DNA from: Pseudopithomyces maydicus
Taxonomy: Eukaryota; Ascomycota; Dothideomycetes; Pleosporales; Didymosphaeriaceae
DNA length: 64,000 nt
Direction: 5' to 3'
Assembly: GCA_026873275.1 (NCBI GenBank)
Contig: JANTUC010000010.1
Location: 930,001-994,000 of the forward strand
The position numbers and the translations under genes were made by a program. The notes under the pieces were generated by a model. It saw nothing but the letters and a program-made list of their open reading frames with translations. It was not told where the DNA came from and made no database searches. Below are positions 1 through 10,795 of the stretch, in pieces; positions within the stretch are counted from its first letter, which is position 1, and each line of letters starts with the position of its first letter.

Positions 1-540
1 GCGCGCCTTCAGGATCCATGTTCATCTTGATCATCTCTTCGCGAGTAACCATCGTGTCGGGAACTACTTCCGTCAGTATAGGTGCGTGCAGTGTGGCACT
101 GGAAAGTGACATACCGCCGTCTGTTGCCCACTCCCACATGGCATCTACTTGGGGACCTTTTCCTACAAACGGACCATCAGGGATGGGCTTGAGATCGAAG
201 TGCTTGATCTGGTACTCGATGGCCTCATTGACCGGCGCTGCGTCCGTGATTAGTCCTTTGCCCGTCTAGCACTAACGATTTCCTTCTTACAGAAAGTCAT
301 AGGTATCGCATCGGCCTGCTTTGTGGATCGCATGCAAACCGCCAACGCGAAGAACGTCACCGACGCCGAGAGCATGACTGCCTGCGCAATCAACACCCAA
401 GTCGAACTTGAGGCATTCCGAATGCGCTGTAGCACGGTGTTTTTCTCTGTTTGCCACTCGAACTTTTCGTTCAGACTTGCATCGTCACGGCTCGACTGTG
501 ATTGCTCCTCCACGGGAACTGATCGGTACGCTTGCGGCAT
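1..540 (-). CDS. UstYa-like DUF3328 protein, 5' part only
   Basis: The start is the ATG at 540. Exon 1 is 540-291, the intron is 290-238 (donor GTAAGA, branch ACTAATC, acceptor GCAG) and exon 2 runs off the window at base 1. The N-terminus is polar, then comes one membrane segment (about residues 45-65, TWVLIAQAVMLSASVTFFAL), then the hallmark SPVNEAIEYQ followed by a VDAMWEWA stretch. This is the usual opening of fungal DUF3328 proteins. Relatives UstYa/UstYb are oxidases that cyclise ribosomal peptides such as ustiloxins; many others are uncharacterised. The HxxHC motifs that would carry catalysis lie outside the window, so activity cannot be judged. Splicing fuses the codon TCG exactly in frame. 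Confidence 0.85.
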
Positions 541-1263
541 TATTAAAATGGAAAAAAAAGAATATGAACAGAAAAAGGCACGCCAGGTGCAGTAAAAGAG
601 AACAGACGAAGATGAAGCCTCACGAGGCAAAGAATGGATGAGGAGGAGAAGATGGAATCACGAAGGGAGTGCGTCTTCAAGTCGGACGTTCGCCTTGCTA
701 GCCTCAAACACGAGGGATGGGTGCGAAACGTCTCATGCCGGGCGCTTGGCCTTCCTGGGGTGACAGGCGGCTTCTGTGCGATCTTGAAACAACATCACGC
801 TATATTACAGGAAACTACAAGAATAAGCGACAGTTTGGTGGGACGGTAGTCTGTTGGAGTTGATGGTAGAATGCTGGATGCTTGTTCTGGGTAGCAGGGG
901 CGGCGAGGTGGGGCCTGTTCAGCTCCAGGGCTAGAGCGAGATAATGTGCACTGCACCAATACTTCAAAGGCTTCACATGTCCTTTTACGTTGACGCCCTT
1001 GGTGGCGGTGCCGCAGATACGATGAAGCCAACAAGGCTTTGCCTTCCGCTAGAAACAATCACGAGACGGATCGTTATACGAGCTGCGCATGCATGTTCGA
1101 CAAGCCTGTGGACAACTTGTTCTACAGACTCAGCCCCAACACTTCCGATGGCTTAAAAGGCCAACATACTATCGCGCACTTGCTTCTACTAACAAATATC
1201 ACAACGACTGGATTCCAATTCCTCGGCATACCAACCAATGTGTATCCCGTTCGGTCTTTCGTA
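541..1263. other. Intergenic region between UstYa-like and modin-like genes
   Basis: This is the divergent upstream region of the UstYa-like gene (left) and the modin-like gene (right). The short reading frames on both strands look like neither a known family nor spliced exons. No repeat or RNA gene is recognisable. Confidence 0.5.
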
Positions 1264-3309
1264 ATGAGCAATAGAATTGAAGAGAACGTTGCCATCGTAG
1301 CGCTTCTCGTCTCTCTTGTTGCGCTCATTGTCACAGCGAGCCAGCTGCTGTTGCAGCTGTTCAATTCTGCAGACGGCTATAGAAGATGCGGTGCATCTGT
1401 CATAGATGTTTGGCATAGAAAGCGCCATCGCAAATGGAAATGGTCTGAATTTCGCTTCGAGACACGGTATGTGACACCGCAAATCGTCCTAGTAACTCCA
1501 CAGGAGTGCGAAATATACAATAGGCAATATGGCGACGTTTTTCTACTCAATGGCCCGTCCTTGCAGCATGTTACTTGCCAAGAACTTAATACCACGGCAC
1601 ATCAAAATCACTGCCATATGGAATCAAGATCTCGCCGATCAGTCGAGATGATTGAACAGTCTTCGTCGAAACAAAACATCTCAGATCTCGAGAAAGCGGG
1701 TAGCACAGTGATACTGAAGGACCACAAGCTGGCCAGGGCGAGGGCTCACAGTGAATCTCTGGTATCCTGGCTTGATCTACTTAGAGACCTACATTGCTTG
1801 TCACATAGTTACTGGCCACTCGACTGCAGTGCTTGTGCTACGCAGAAAATCGATAATTACCATACTGGAGTCACTAGATCGGAATTCAGTTCAGCCTGCG
1901 ATGATTTTGGCGACGAGCACCACAGTAAGTCATATTGTGGTGACGAGAGACATACAAATTTGGGTTTAACAACAGGGTTCAATCTGGCTGAATACGCTTG
2001 AGCAAGTTCATGTTCGCTGATCTTAGTTTCTTATAGATGCAGCACGTAGCGACGTCGCGGTCATGTATAGAACGCGATCATGGGATTCCATGCCGCCAGA
2101 AATTATCCGACCACTTGCGGGAACAAATGTTGGAGACATAATCATCCTTGCCATACGAATGGGTATGAAATGGCGCTCTCTCGAACCAGAAATCGGGAAG
2201 ATGCAAGCAGATGGTAACGGGTTCAGTCTCACCTCAACAGACGTTAGAGGCCTGGGCACTGTACTCCGTTTTACCTCGGCTGGCCCTCATGAGACGTTTC
2301 CCAGGATCATTCCGAGTCGCGCTGCGGACAAAATGCTCTTTGGAATAGTCCCTGGTGATCCAGTTTTGGTTCGGAAAGACTTACCTCTGATATCGAACGA
2401 GGGAAAGATCGGAGACATTGCACGTATTGGTGAGCTGCTCAATCTTTCAAGTCTTGCCTGCAGTTCCTCCAAAGATACCAATCCGGAGGTTTTCAACGAT
2501 ACGGTCGCTCTAATGCTCCCATTTCTCCCACTGGAAGGATCAATAATAACATCCTACTGCTTTCCAGCATGGCGAATCGAAGGCTTTCATAAAGGCATAC
2601 ATTTCTATTGCGAATCTCGACTGGCGTTTCATCGTCGTCTCCGTACTAGGGTAAATGATAATGTGGACAATGAATCTCTTTCTCGGACGTTGACCGAAGT
2701 TCTGGGCCACATGGACAATTTCGAGCAAAGTCACTCGGATTACTGGTACTCTCGTTGGTTTTGGAATCCTTCGATACGAGAGAAAGAGACGTGGCAAGAT
2801 AGACTTGCTACCATACAGGCCATGCGAGAGGTATACCAATGGACAACCGACTACTTCGTCAAGGCGGGCTTCGGCAGAGTACACATTGACGGCTGTAGCA
2901 GATACCTACATCTTGTAGCCGCTAACGCATTGATGGCGAACCATGCCACCGAGGCGGTGAAAAAGTTTCAGAAAAACAATCCCGGTCCTCGCACTCATGA
3001 GGACCAACGAAGGGCCTACGATATAACAGATCGTCATGGATATTTTTTGGATCTCGACAGTATGAGATGGGACAACGTTATGTCGATTATCTTTCCGATC
3101 CTGAATTCGGTGTCTTAGTGCATCTACGACAGCGCTGCATTAATGATCTGGACGTGGATCAAGTTGAAGCTGCTTGGTGGGTGTTACAGCTAAGGGGAAT
3201 CATCTGGAGCATATCGACATGGCATCCAAATGGGACCGTGCAAAAGACTTTGGGTAATCCGGTTCCGAGCTCATTCTATGGCAATAAAACCCCTGTGTGG
3301 ATAACCTAA
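1264..3309 (+). CDS. Modin-like membrane-anchored fungal protein (frame broken near 3045)
   Basis: Exon 1 is 1264-1924, the intron is 1925-2036 (GTAAGT...TTATAG) and exon 2 is 2037-3309. It starts at MSNRIEENVA, followed at once by a hydrophobic helix (residues about 7-30). The middle has RSWDSMPPEIIRP and GNGFSLTSTDVRG, and the end has EAAWWVLQLRG and PSSFYGNKTPVWIT, all in the order I know from fungal proteins annotated as modin, whose role is poorly defined. The frame used up to about 3040 stops at 3118, while the conserved C-terminus continues in another frame. One extra base in the T run 3043-3048 joins them, giving 644 codons before the stop. A weaker alternative is an intron at 2957-3060 with a poor GTGAAA donor. 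Confidence 0.72.
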
Positions 3310-3560
3310 GTCTATTTGTGTTCATACATTTGTTGGTTGTCGCATGACACTCTGTGGTCCCCATTGCGACAGAGCTCGGCGCAATAGATACAAATCAAAG
3401 ATACCCGCTCCGGGATATGGTGACATAAGCAAATTATAGCAGACTATATTCAAAGCATCGGTTACTTGTCGGAATCTCTAGCATGCTCGTGATAATTACT
3501 ATCAGTATGAACCTTCTCAATTGCCTCAAGAGGGGACGACAGCTTTTTTCCCTACCAGTA

Positions 3561-4616
3561 TCAATTTCTAGCATAATAACTTGCTGCCGCTGCCCTTGCC
3601 TGATCTTGCCACCCATTCTTGAAGCTAACTGTCTCAAGCCCACGCTTCTTCCTCCCCAATTGAGCCATCTCTTTCCATTCAATCCAAGTATCCACCCGGT
3701 ACTCTCTTGATACGTTGCTGAAACTATTGTTGAATTCCAAGTCAGCAAGAATCTGACCCACATGTAACTCTTGCATAAATACTCCGTTGACCATAAATGA
3801 CATCGTCCCAATACGTTCGTGAAGCAACTTAGCGTATTCTGCAGCATGATAGTCCATTCCCAATAAATAAGACACCAAAGATATAAGATCTCTAGCCAGC
3901 AACTCAGGCCGGAGAAGTTCCGGTCCATGAATTTCGTTATTAAAACGTCCACGTCGCGTACGTTGACACCTCGCCATTTGTAGATTCATAAACTTGTCCA
4001 GCGGAGGGAGCAATTCTGTATTTTCTGGATCAACAAAATCAAGCTCTAAGAGCTCGACGCAAACATCGACGGAGAGACCTATATTGTGTGGCCCGGAAAC
4101 TCCCCAGTCAAGAAAATGCATCAGGGTGTTGTAGAAGAGCCATACATAGCCTGGAGGCCCTCCATTTCCAGGAAACCAGGGATCACTAGCACTGTGTTTC
4201 ATGCGTTGCGCAGGCACCTGCCATGAGCCTATGCTTTGAACAACCACGTGAACGCGTTTGAAGTGTCGGGTTTTTGTGGGTATGAGAGTCCATGTTGGAG
4301 CTAGGTACCGCTCATTGACAAATTTTATGTCCAGTTCATGGACCAGGTTCAGGCGTTTGAGGATATCTTCCGTCTCCGAACGAAGCTGTTTGCTTGTAGA
4401 AAGAAGACCGGTGGCATTAGTGCTGTATGCCCCTGGATCTTGCAAATAACATACGAGATGGCTACCGCTCCAAGCTCCATCTACCGGAGGATCCCTTATT
4501 TGTTTTTCGACCTGGGCCGGGCTCTGGGGAGAAAAATGACGGTGAGCCAAAACAAGCGTGAGTATTTCATCGCGCAGTTCACGGGGAATGTTGAGGAGAT
4601 TCGCTGGAGAACTGGT
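3561..4616 (-). CDS. F-box/2EXR-like fungal hypothetical protein, 5' end unresolved
   Basis: An open frame on the minus strand encodes NLLNIPRELRDEIL near its start, the typical opening of the many fungal F-box-like or 2EXR proteins, followed by a leucine-rich body with scattered acidic and basic residues. No ATG lies in frame before an upstream stop. A plausible acceptor (CCCAACAG at about 4617-4624) with a branch-like GACTAAAC suggests that a short first exon lies further right, and I could not fix it. The last codons encode AAAASYYARN. Function is unknown; F-box relatives act as substrate receptors for ubiquitin ligases, but no SKP1-binding proof is visible here. Confidence 0.6.
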   Translation of the reverse strand, partial: TSSPANLLNIPRELRDEILTLVLAHRHFSPQSPAQVEKQIRDPPVDGAWSGSHLVCYLQDPGAYSTNATGLLSTSKQLRSETEDILKRLNLVHELDIKFVNERYLAPTWTLIPTKTRHFKRVHVVVQSIGSWQVPAQRMKHSASDPWFPGNGGPPGYVWLFYNTLMHFLDWGVSGPHNIGLSVDVCVELLELDFVDPENTELLPPLDKFMNLQMARCQRTRRGRFNNEIHGPELLRPELLARDLISLVSYLLGMDYHAAEYAKLLHERIGTMSFMVNGVFMQELHVGQILADLEFNNSFSNVSREYRVDTWIEWKEMAQLGRKKRGLETVSFKNGWQDQARAAAASYYARN

Positions 4617-5160
4617 CTGTTGGGTAGTACCAAGTTTAGTCAGTCTAATAAGCCGCCTGACTCACTCGTCAGTATCGTAACACTGCAACTTTCATATTTT
4701 GTATCAGGAAGCTCAAACCAACCGTCAGACGTAGCTATTGTTCAACTTGATGACCTCGATACGAGGACAATCAGATTTGATGAGCTTGATAACCTTGAGT
4801 TCGTTGGTCTCACCAATACTTTCTGTAAGAAAATCAAACACACATGTGCACTTACGAAGATGACTCCTTCTTTCTAAGCCGTCCAATCGAACAGGAAAGA
4901 CCACATAGCATGACCATGATTGCGAATTTTTACGTTGATATCTTAAAGAACGTTGGGGAGAAAGTTGAGGACTTATCAAAGCCGGCGCCGGTGGGAGTGG
5001 TATATATGCAATCGAGTACGTGACGAGAGCAGCAGGGGCGAAGGATTCTTTTGCTCAACCGCGCAAAACCTAGCCCATCAGCCCCCTCTAACTTCTTTGC
5101 GAGTAGACTTATCGCGAGTGAACATAAGGTATTGGCGACTTAGAAACATCCTTTGATTAG
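4617..5160. other. Upstream region of the F-box-like gene
   Basis: It probably contains the missing first exon of the gene to the left, on the minus strand. I see no other gene. Base composition is ordinary until about 5160, where it becomes AT-rich. Confidence 0.4.
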
Positions 5161-5720
5161 ATAAGCGCTGGGTGTTCAGGCAGGGCCTGGTAGTGGGTCG
5201 GAGTCTAGAGAGGAACGATGGTTATATGTATCTTTATACGCAGCTGTTATATCGTCTTCTGCGTTTCGATTTTATTGATCTTTACTAGATTAAAGATGGT
5301 ACCTATCGATTTTATATCACTTCCTTTTGCGTGATTGAATAGCGGGAGGTTTTTGGGTTTTTGTTATAAATATAGGCATATGAGAAAGCTGCCTTATCTC
5401 TAAATAGCTCTCGAATCGGATTAGCCTTGTCGTACAGACGTAGGCGAGGTGCACATTATAACTCCGGAAACGAACCTCGCGCATATTTTGCAAGGTTCTC
5501 TCGTAGGCTATAAGGTGGCGAAACACTATCTAGGATGTATAGATTTAAGGGAGAACAGTGAACAGAGATCAAACTAAGGAGGGAAAATCTTCAATAAAAG
5601 ATCGTTAGAATGATTTTTAAATCGGAGAGAAGAGTATAGAGCACGCGCTAAGTATAACAACCAATCTCTGTAACGACTTTATTCGGTTATAAGTCAAAAT
5701 ACTATAGACTCAGAAATCTC
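5160..5720. repeat. AT-rich, possibly RIP-degraded repeat relic
   Basis: Base composition shifts abruptly to many TA steps and stop codons in all frames, unlike both flanks. It includes a small perfect hairpin, ATCTTTA and TAAAGAT around CTAGAT, near 5279-5298. No open frame or clear terminal repeat remains. RIP is known to turn duplicated fungal DNA into such sequence, but the parent element cannot be named. It separates the F-box-like gene from the SET genes. Confidence 0.45.
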
Positions 5721-5922
5721 ATATTTCCGCCGTCAAATCGCCGGTAACTGGCTTTACAAATGAAAGCCCCGAAAGGCAGTGAGCACTGCCCGGACCGAAC
5801 CCATCCTGTCTATAGTGGGCCATCATACCTGCCTCCCAGACAATGGGCCCTTGGGTCGTCCTCATCCCCATATTTACCTTATCTTTATCGTCATCTTCGT
5901 TGTCCGCCCCGATGTTCACGCC

Positions 5923-6987
5923 TTAGACGTCTCCTAGCAGATGCTGAGAATGCACCTCGTCCGCAGCCATCGACATGTCCTGTAAAACCTGCGATTCTTT
6001 GCCGGCGCACATACCAACAACATCCAAAATCCTCCCTTGCCATTCCGTGGCTGCCTCTTTGTTTCGAAGCGTGAGATTCCACTTGAAAATAGCCTCGTAC
6101 CATTCCAACTGCTCCATGGACGTGAGACGCAGCTGAGAGATCAGCTCTACGATGCCAGTAGCCATCCTAATCATGTTCTTTATATAATCTGGATCGAAAC
6201 CGCGTGCGTTGATGTGATTCCAATTTTTCTCCAACTCGGAGTCGCGTCGTCTGTACTCTACAATCAGATCACGCAGTTCTTCGCGCAACTTCTCGTTCGG
6301 GTGATCCTGGAGCTGGTACTCGTCGGCTACCCACTCTGTCACTTCTAGACAAGTATCGCACACGCACTCAAAGCCGCGCTGGAGTTTGAGAAATTCCCGG
6401 CGTGTGGCTAGCGATGAGTCTGATTGCGGGAATGCTGGCTGGAAGAGTGCAGCACCATCGAGGTACGAGATGCAAATTTCTTCTCCATGGATGATATCGC
6501 GCAGGGCATGGACAGTGAGTTTCCCAATACCCTCTTCGAAAGCCGCGTACGCATTTGGAACACACGAGTGATTGAGGATCGCTGTCTTTGCGCCAAGATG
6601 TGGACCGATGGCGTTGGTGTTGAACGCTGTAAGGACTTGCTGTGCATTTTCGCCATGCTTTCGATTGAAATTCTTCCAGCTTGAATTCATGTAGCTCCCG
6701 AACTCTTTGAAGATTAGACAACGGAATTCGGGCGTGTCGCTTGTATATAGGTCTTCCAAGAGAATCTTCTTCTTATGTTCGGGGAGATCGGCGAAGTCGG
6801 CAAGCAGTTTCGTATGTGGAGTTTGGTGATCGTTCTCAGAGCGACTCCAGGCGTACAAGGTGAGCAATGGCTTCTCTGATAAGATGAGACTACCACTGGA
6901 TATGTCTGTCTTTGCGGCGAGGCCACGGCCTTTTGTTGTAGTCTCGATGATTGTGAAGACTAGTTTGTCTGCATCAGATGCAGCCAT
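5923..6987 (-). CDS. SET-domain protein (SMYD-like, without MYND finger)
   Basis: A single exon of 354 residues; I chose the ATG at 6987 (MAASDADK) because longer readings start at TTG. GRGLAA near residue 20 opens the SET fold, NHSCVPNA (139-146) is the cofactor/knot motif, GEEICISY follows, and a short post-SET cysteine cluster FECVCDTC comes next, with a helical C-terminal tail. SET proteins transfer methyl groups from S-adenosylmethionine to lysines on histones or other proteins. The MYND finger of true SMYD proteins is missing. No signal peptide is visible, so it is probably intracellular. A second SET gene follows upstream on the same strand. The substrate is unknown. Confidence 0.88.
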   Translation of the reverse strand: MAASDADKLVFTIIETTTKGRGLAAKTDISSGSLILSEKPLLTLYAWSRSENDHQTPHTKLLADFADLPEHKKKILLEDLYTSDTPEFRCLIFKEFGSYMNSSWKNFNRKHGENAQQVLTAFNTNAIGPHLGAKTAILNHSCVPNAYAAFEEGIGKLTVHALRDIIHGEEICISYLDGAALFQPAFPQSDSSLATRREFLKLQRGFECVCDTCLEVTEWVADEYQLQDHPNEKLREELRDLIVEYRRRDSELEKNWNHINARGFDPDYIKNMIRMATGIVELISQLRLTSMEQLEWYEAIFKWNLTLRNKEAATEWQGRILDVVGMCAGKESQVLQDMSMAADEVHSQHLLGDV

Positions 6988-7430
6988 GATTCGCTTGCGC
7001 TTCTCAGTGTTGGTGCTGTCCTGCAAAGTCCCTGGGTGAGATTTGGGCTGCGTGTGAACTTTAATAGTATGAGTGTTGCGATCTGGAGAGCGCGAGTATC
7101 GCTAGAAAGCGAGGGGCGAACGCAATTTGGGGTAGGGGGAAGGTAATCACTATGTGTGAATCTTGAAGCAAGTGGTCAACGCACAGTCAACCGTATGGGT
7201 TAAAGCATGCGAATAACGTGCGAAACAATATTTCATACTACGTAACTTTCCCCAATCGAAACAAGAGACCCGAGCGTACCGAGTCCCTGCATCTTCAGGG
7301 CAGGAGATGGGATTTTAACTTGTTATCTCTATGCTTGTTTTTCAGAGCAAACACAATCTGTGCACACCTTGTGGCTTCGTGTTGGATAGTACACCAAGTA
7401 TAGATTACCCAATATTCTATGCGTAACTGG
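6988..7430. other. Intergenic spacer between the two SET-domain genes
   Basis: This holds the promoter of the left SET gene and the 3' flank of the right one. I see no further gene or repeat. Confidence 0.5.
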
Positions 7431-8739
7431 CTACCACCGCCGTTTGAAGCTCCAGTGTCCTTTTGGATCACTCGATAAGTCTTTCCAGATTTGCAGATTG
7501 GGCACCCACTCTCCATCTTTCAATAAAATCAGCTCCTCAGCACTTCTTGCGAATTCCTCCGCTTTCTCCACGTCACCAATAGCGTTGAAGGCCAGCGCAG
7601 CAAAACCATACGGAACATCCATGAAGCCTTCGAGTCCCTCCTGGCGGTACACCTCAAGCAACTTCTCAGCTAATTTGGGGCTACCAGTAGACGAGGTGGA
7701 CCAGTCATTGAGAGCCTTCTGCATGTTTTGGATTTGTTGAAGCGTGGCATCTGTTTTTTCGTGGTCGGTGCAGCGGGGACAGGTGCATCTGAAATGAAAC
7801 CCATGTTCGAGATGTTGCTGACGAATATCCATCGACTCAAGCGGCGATGTATAAGATATTGTAATCTCTTCACCTTCCTTGATTGGCCGAGTTATGTGCA
7901 CAAAGTGTGTCAATAGGGTTGGATCAAGATAGTATTGCGCACTTCGCTCGTTAGCAGCATTCATTGTAAAAAACTTTGCGCACTTACTTGGGAGAACAGG
8001 CATGATTGAGGCGACTTGTCTCGGGGAATACGGCTAGATGGTTGTGGCCACCAACTTCTAGCTGAAATGTGTTTGCCTTTACTACGTCCTGACATTTCAC
8101 CGATTCAATACCGTACACTGTTGCCAGACTCAGATACATATCGCGCGTAGCTTGTGGTAATTGCGACACTGCAATTCGGAAGAACTTTTCTCTCTCCACA
8201 GTGGACAGTTCGGATTCCAGATAGGCAAGCAGCGCAGGCGTGTATGCCGTGACACGGTCCTTGAATTTGAGGTCTCTCTTGGCGAGCATTCCCATACCCT
8301 TTCCCGGTAAAGATTTGGTATACCAATTCCCAGAAAACGCATTGATGTTTGAATGGGGAAATGATGGATCTCGAAAGGGTGGGAGCGTAAGGATTTGGTC
8401 GGCAAGATCTGGTGTAGTGAAGATGGAGATACCACGGCCATTGCTGAAGGATGTGCTGGTGTATACACAAAGTTTGCTACCGATGTTTTGGAGAATGTCT
8501 GTGCATATTGGCGGATGAGACCATGACCCAGGGTTAGACGAGTTGGGTGTCGTGAATTGGTCAGAGGCAAGCGCTCCTGAGCACTGGACGTATTCTACTT
8601 CATGGTCCTGCTTGGAACACTGTATCTCGACTGCTGATAAAGGGTACTCGCGCCAGCATTGTCGATGCAAAGAGAAATTCAAGGCTTGTGCTGAATCGAA
8701 GTAACCCGCGAAAAGCAGAGGCAAGAAATAAAGGCTCAT
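7431..8739 (-). CDS. SET-domain protein with predicted signal peptide
   Basis: Exon 1 is 8739-7988, the intron is 7987-7942 (GTAAGT, branch GCTAAC, acceptor AAG) and exon 2 is 7941-7431; 420 residues. The start MSLYFLPLLFAGYFDSAQA looks like a secretion signal cut after AQA. In-frame ATGs at 8790 and 8865 would add up to 42 residues and could mask it. A cysteine-rich stretch follows, then GKGMGMLAKRD, NHACSPNAQYY (restored by splicing), GEEITISY and the post-SET RCTCPRCTD. The family is fungal SET proteins; a secretory entry is unusual for a lysine methyltransferase. Its SET and post-SET parts resemble those of the neighbour at 5923-6987, so the two may be old duplicates. Confidence 0.82.
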
Positions 8740-9037
8740 GTGTAAAGTAGACCGATGGATTGAGTAGGCATGGAGGACATGTCGAGGCATTCTTCGAAAA
8801 GCGCCGTAGGTGGGAATGTGGAGCGCTGGGCTGAAACGGTAGATGTCAGACGGCGGTACGACCATACCATATTGGATGGCTTAGTCATAATGTGAACATG
8901 ATGATTTGCGATGGGGAAGTATGGGGCGACAAGCAGAAAATGGGTATATTGACCTATATGCACATGTAGTTAGACGCCCTAAAATGCATTACAGACAGAC
9001 ACGCGCGACGACGACGTCCTTTACTCAGCGTCGCCGT

Positions 9038-10131
9038 TCACCTGGACATCTTTGCGCTTCTTCTTTTTTCCTTCTCCTCCCCTCCCTCCCGCTTCCGCTT
9101 CTTTTTCTTCGTCTCGCCGTCGTCCTCGGCCGGTGCGACGTAGTCGCTGAGTCGCTCTTTACGCTTCTCTTCCATCTTTTCCTTCATCTTGGCTTCCCTG
9201 TCCTCTCTCACCTTGCGCTCTTTTGCCTGCTTGCCCAAGAAGTATTCTCCGCTCTCGATCTGCAAGTCGACCTTGCTCTTCTCCTGTGCAGGCGGGAAGG
9301 GCGTGTACACCTTCTTTGTCTTGTCCGTGACCTTGTGGGGTACCCTGCGCTTGCTCTGGGTGCGCTTCTTGAAATTGGGCAAGAAGCGGTCCCAGCTTTC
9401 GTCTTTCAAAGCCGGGTCTTTCTCGAGCTCCTTCTTGATCATGAGCTCCTTTATGCTGTAGATGGGGTGGATGTTGTTCATCGTGTCCTCGATGATCCTA
9501 CGGACGGTCTTCAGTCCTTTGTAGGGGCCCATGGCGGCGACTGTGTTTCCCTGGACGAGGATGTAGGTTTCCGTGAGCAGCTCCAGGGCCTTGAGGGTGG
9601 ATCCGTTGGGACCGAGGATTCTCTGGCGGCGCTTCACGAAGCGGTCTTTGTTGGTGACGAGGTTCCGTATTTTGATGATGTCTAGAGCGGGGACACGAGT
9701 CAGCACAGTTGGTACGGACGGATGGTTTACATGATGTATGGTGGTGCAGCTGGGGGTGACATACCACAGGCGACTTGGTCGTCCAGAATCTTGATGGCCT
9801 GAGGGGCAGGAACGGATCTTGCCAGCAGCTTGATGAGGTCGCGGGCGTTGAGAATGGCGGCAGGGTCGTACGTCTTCAGGGTGGTAAAGACTGACATGGA
9901 GCCCTCTGTGAGATCGAGCTCACATGCGATGCCGGTCTTCGCAAGGGCGGCGGTGATGGCCTTCCAGCTGGCTTTGAGATACTGCTCGCGGTACTTTGGG
10001 AACAGGGTGCTGAAGCGCGACTCTTCGGTGAAGGCGCCGGCCTTGTTGTCCTCGGGCTTGAAGGGCTCGATCTTCCACTTGTCGATGTCGTCCGTGTCCC
10101 ACGGCTTGTCGACATTGTGGTTCGAAGGCAT
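9038..10131 (-). CDS. KRR1: KRR1 small-subunit processome component
   Basis: Exon 1 is 10131-9765, the intron is 9764-9682 (GTATGT...CTCTAG) and exon 2 is 9681-9038; 336 residues. It begins PSNHNVDKPWDTDDIDKW and carries the KH-like core with RQRILGPNGSTLKALEL and KGLKTVRRIIEDTMNN, then a lysine-rich tail. KRR1 is a nucleolar KH-domain protein needed for 18S rRNA processing and 40S assembly. The ATG at 10131 fits the family start. Four GGTGCA copies (10167-10190) lie just upstream, in the likely 5' UTR. Confidence 0.96.
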
Positions 10132-10166
10132 TTTGGTGACGGGCTTGTCGCAGACACGTGTGGGAT

Positions 10167-10190
10167 GGTGCAGGTGCAGGTGCAGGTGCA
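10167..10190. repeat. Four tandem GGTGCA hexamers
   Basis: Four perfect copies of GGTGCA, followed by a diverged GGTGGCAGG. They sit about 36 nt upstream of the KRR1 ATG on the other strand. Confidence 0.9.
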
Positions 10191-10740
10191 GGTGGCAGGA
10201 GCGCAGCGCGCGGAGGGCGGGTCCAGCGGGCGCAGCAGGTGGTTTGCGTGCGTCGGGCAAAAAAAGTGCGGCGTTACTGTGAAAGCAGGGAAAGCAGAGA
10301 AAGCAGAGAAAATGCACATGCAGCTTTGCCCAAAATTTCCGAATGGTTAGGTGCACGGTCCACCTGCTCCCACGGTATCGATTCAATCAATGCTCAATGC
10401 CCAGGTGGATCGCAAGGCCCCCACACAAGCAGCCCACACACACCACACAGGCAGCCCGGACGCGCTCCTACGCTGGTGCAGTCATCGCCCGCCTGGTCCG
10501 ATCCGGCAGGTCTCGTGTGCATGACGCCCATCGCATCTTCGACCGTCGTCCGTACAATAATACACTTGCTGGACTCGCGTCATATCATCCAGCTAGTGTC
10601 TTACCGTCTTACATACAGCGTCGGCGGTACCACTCCCCACGCAGGGGTACACCAATCAGCGTGCACGAACATTACTGTAAAGTCCAGAGCCTGTCTTTTG
10701 CACTTTCCTAAACTCCGGGGCGCTGGATGCCTTCGCCAAG

Positions 10741-10746
10741 TATAAA
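10741..10746 (+). promoter_or_regulatory. TATA box of the short-chain dehydrogenase
   Basis: TATAAA lies 55 nt before the ATG at 10796, a plausible distance for a short fungal leader. This is a sequence match only. Confidence 0.5.
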
Positions 10747-10795
10747 CACATGCCTCGCCGTACTTCCACCATGCATCACTCCAATTTGAACAGCC

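Larger units (their letters stand above)
10132..10795. other. Divergent promoter region KRR1 / short-chain dehydrogenase
   Basis: It contains the GGTGCA tandem repeat and an A/G-rich stretch of imperfect AAGCAG units near 10280-10315. Long overlapping frames here look like low-complexity shadows. Confidence 0.5.

Noticed and set aside
10158..10745. 195-codon frame between KRR1 and the dehydrogenase
   Set aside because: It begins in the GGTGCA repeat and has low complexity; it also crosses the promoter.
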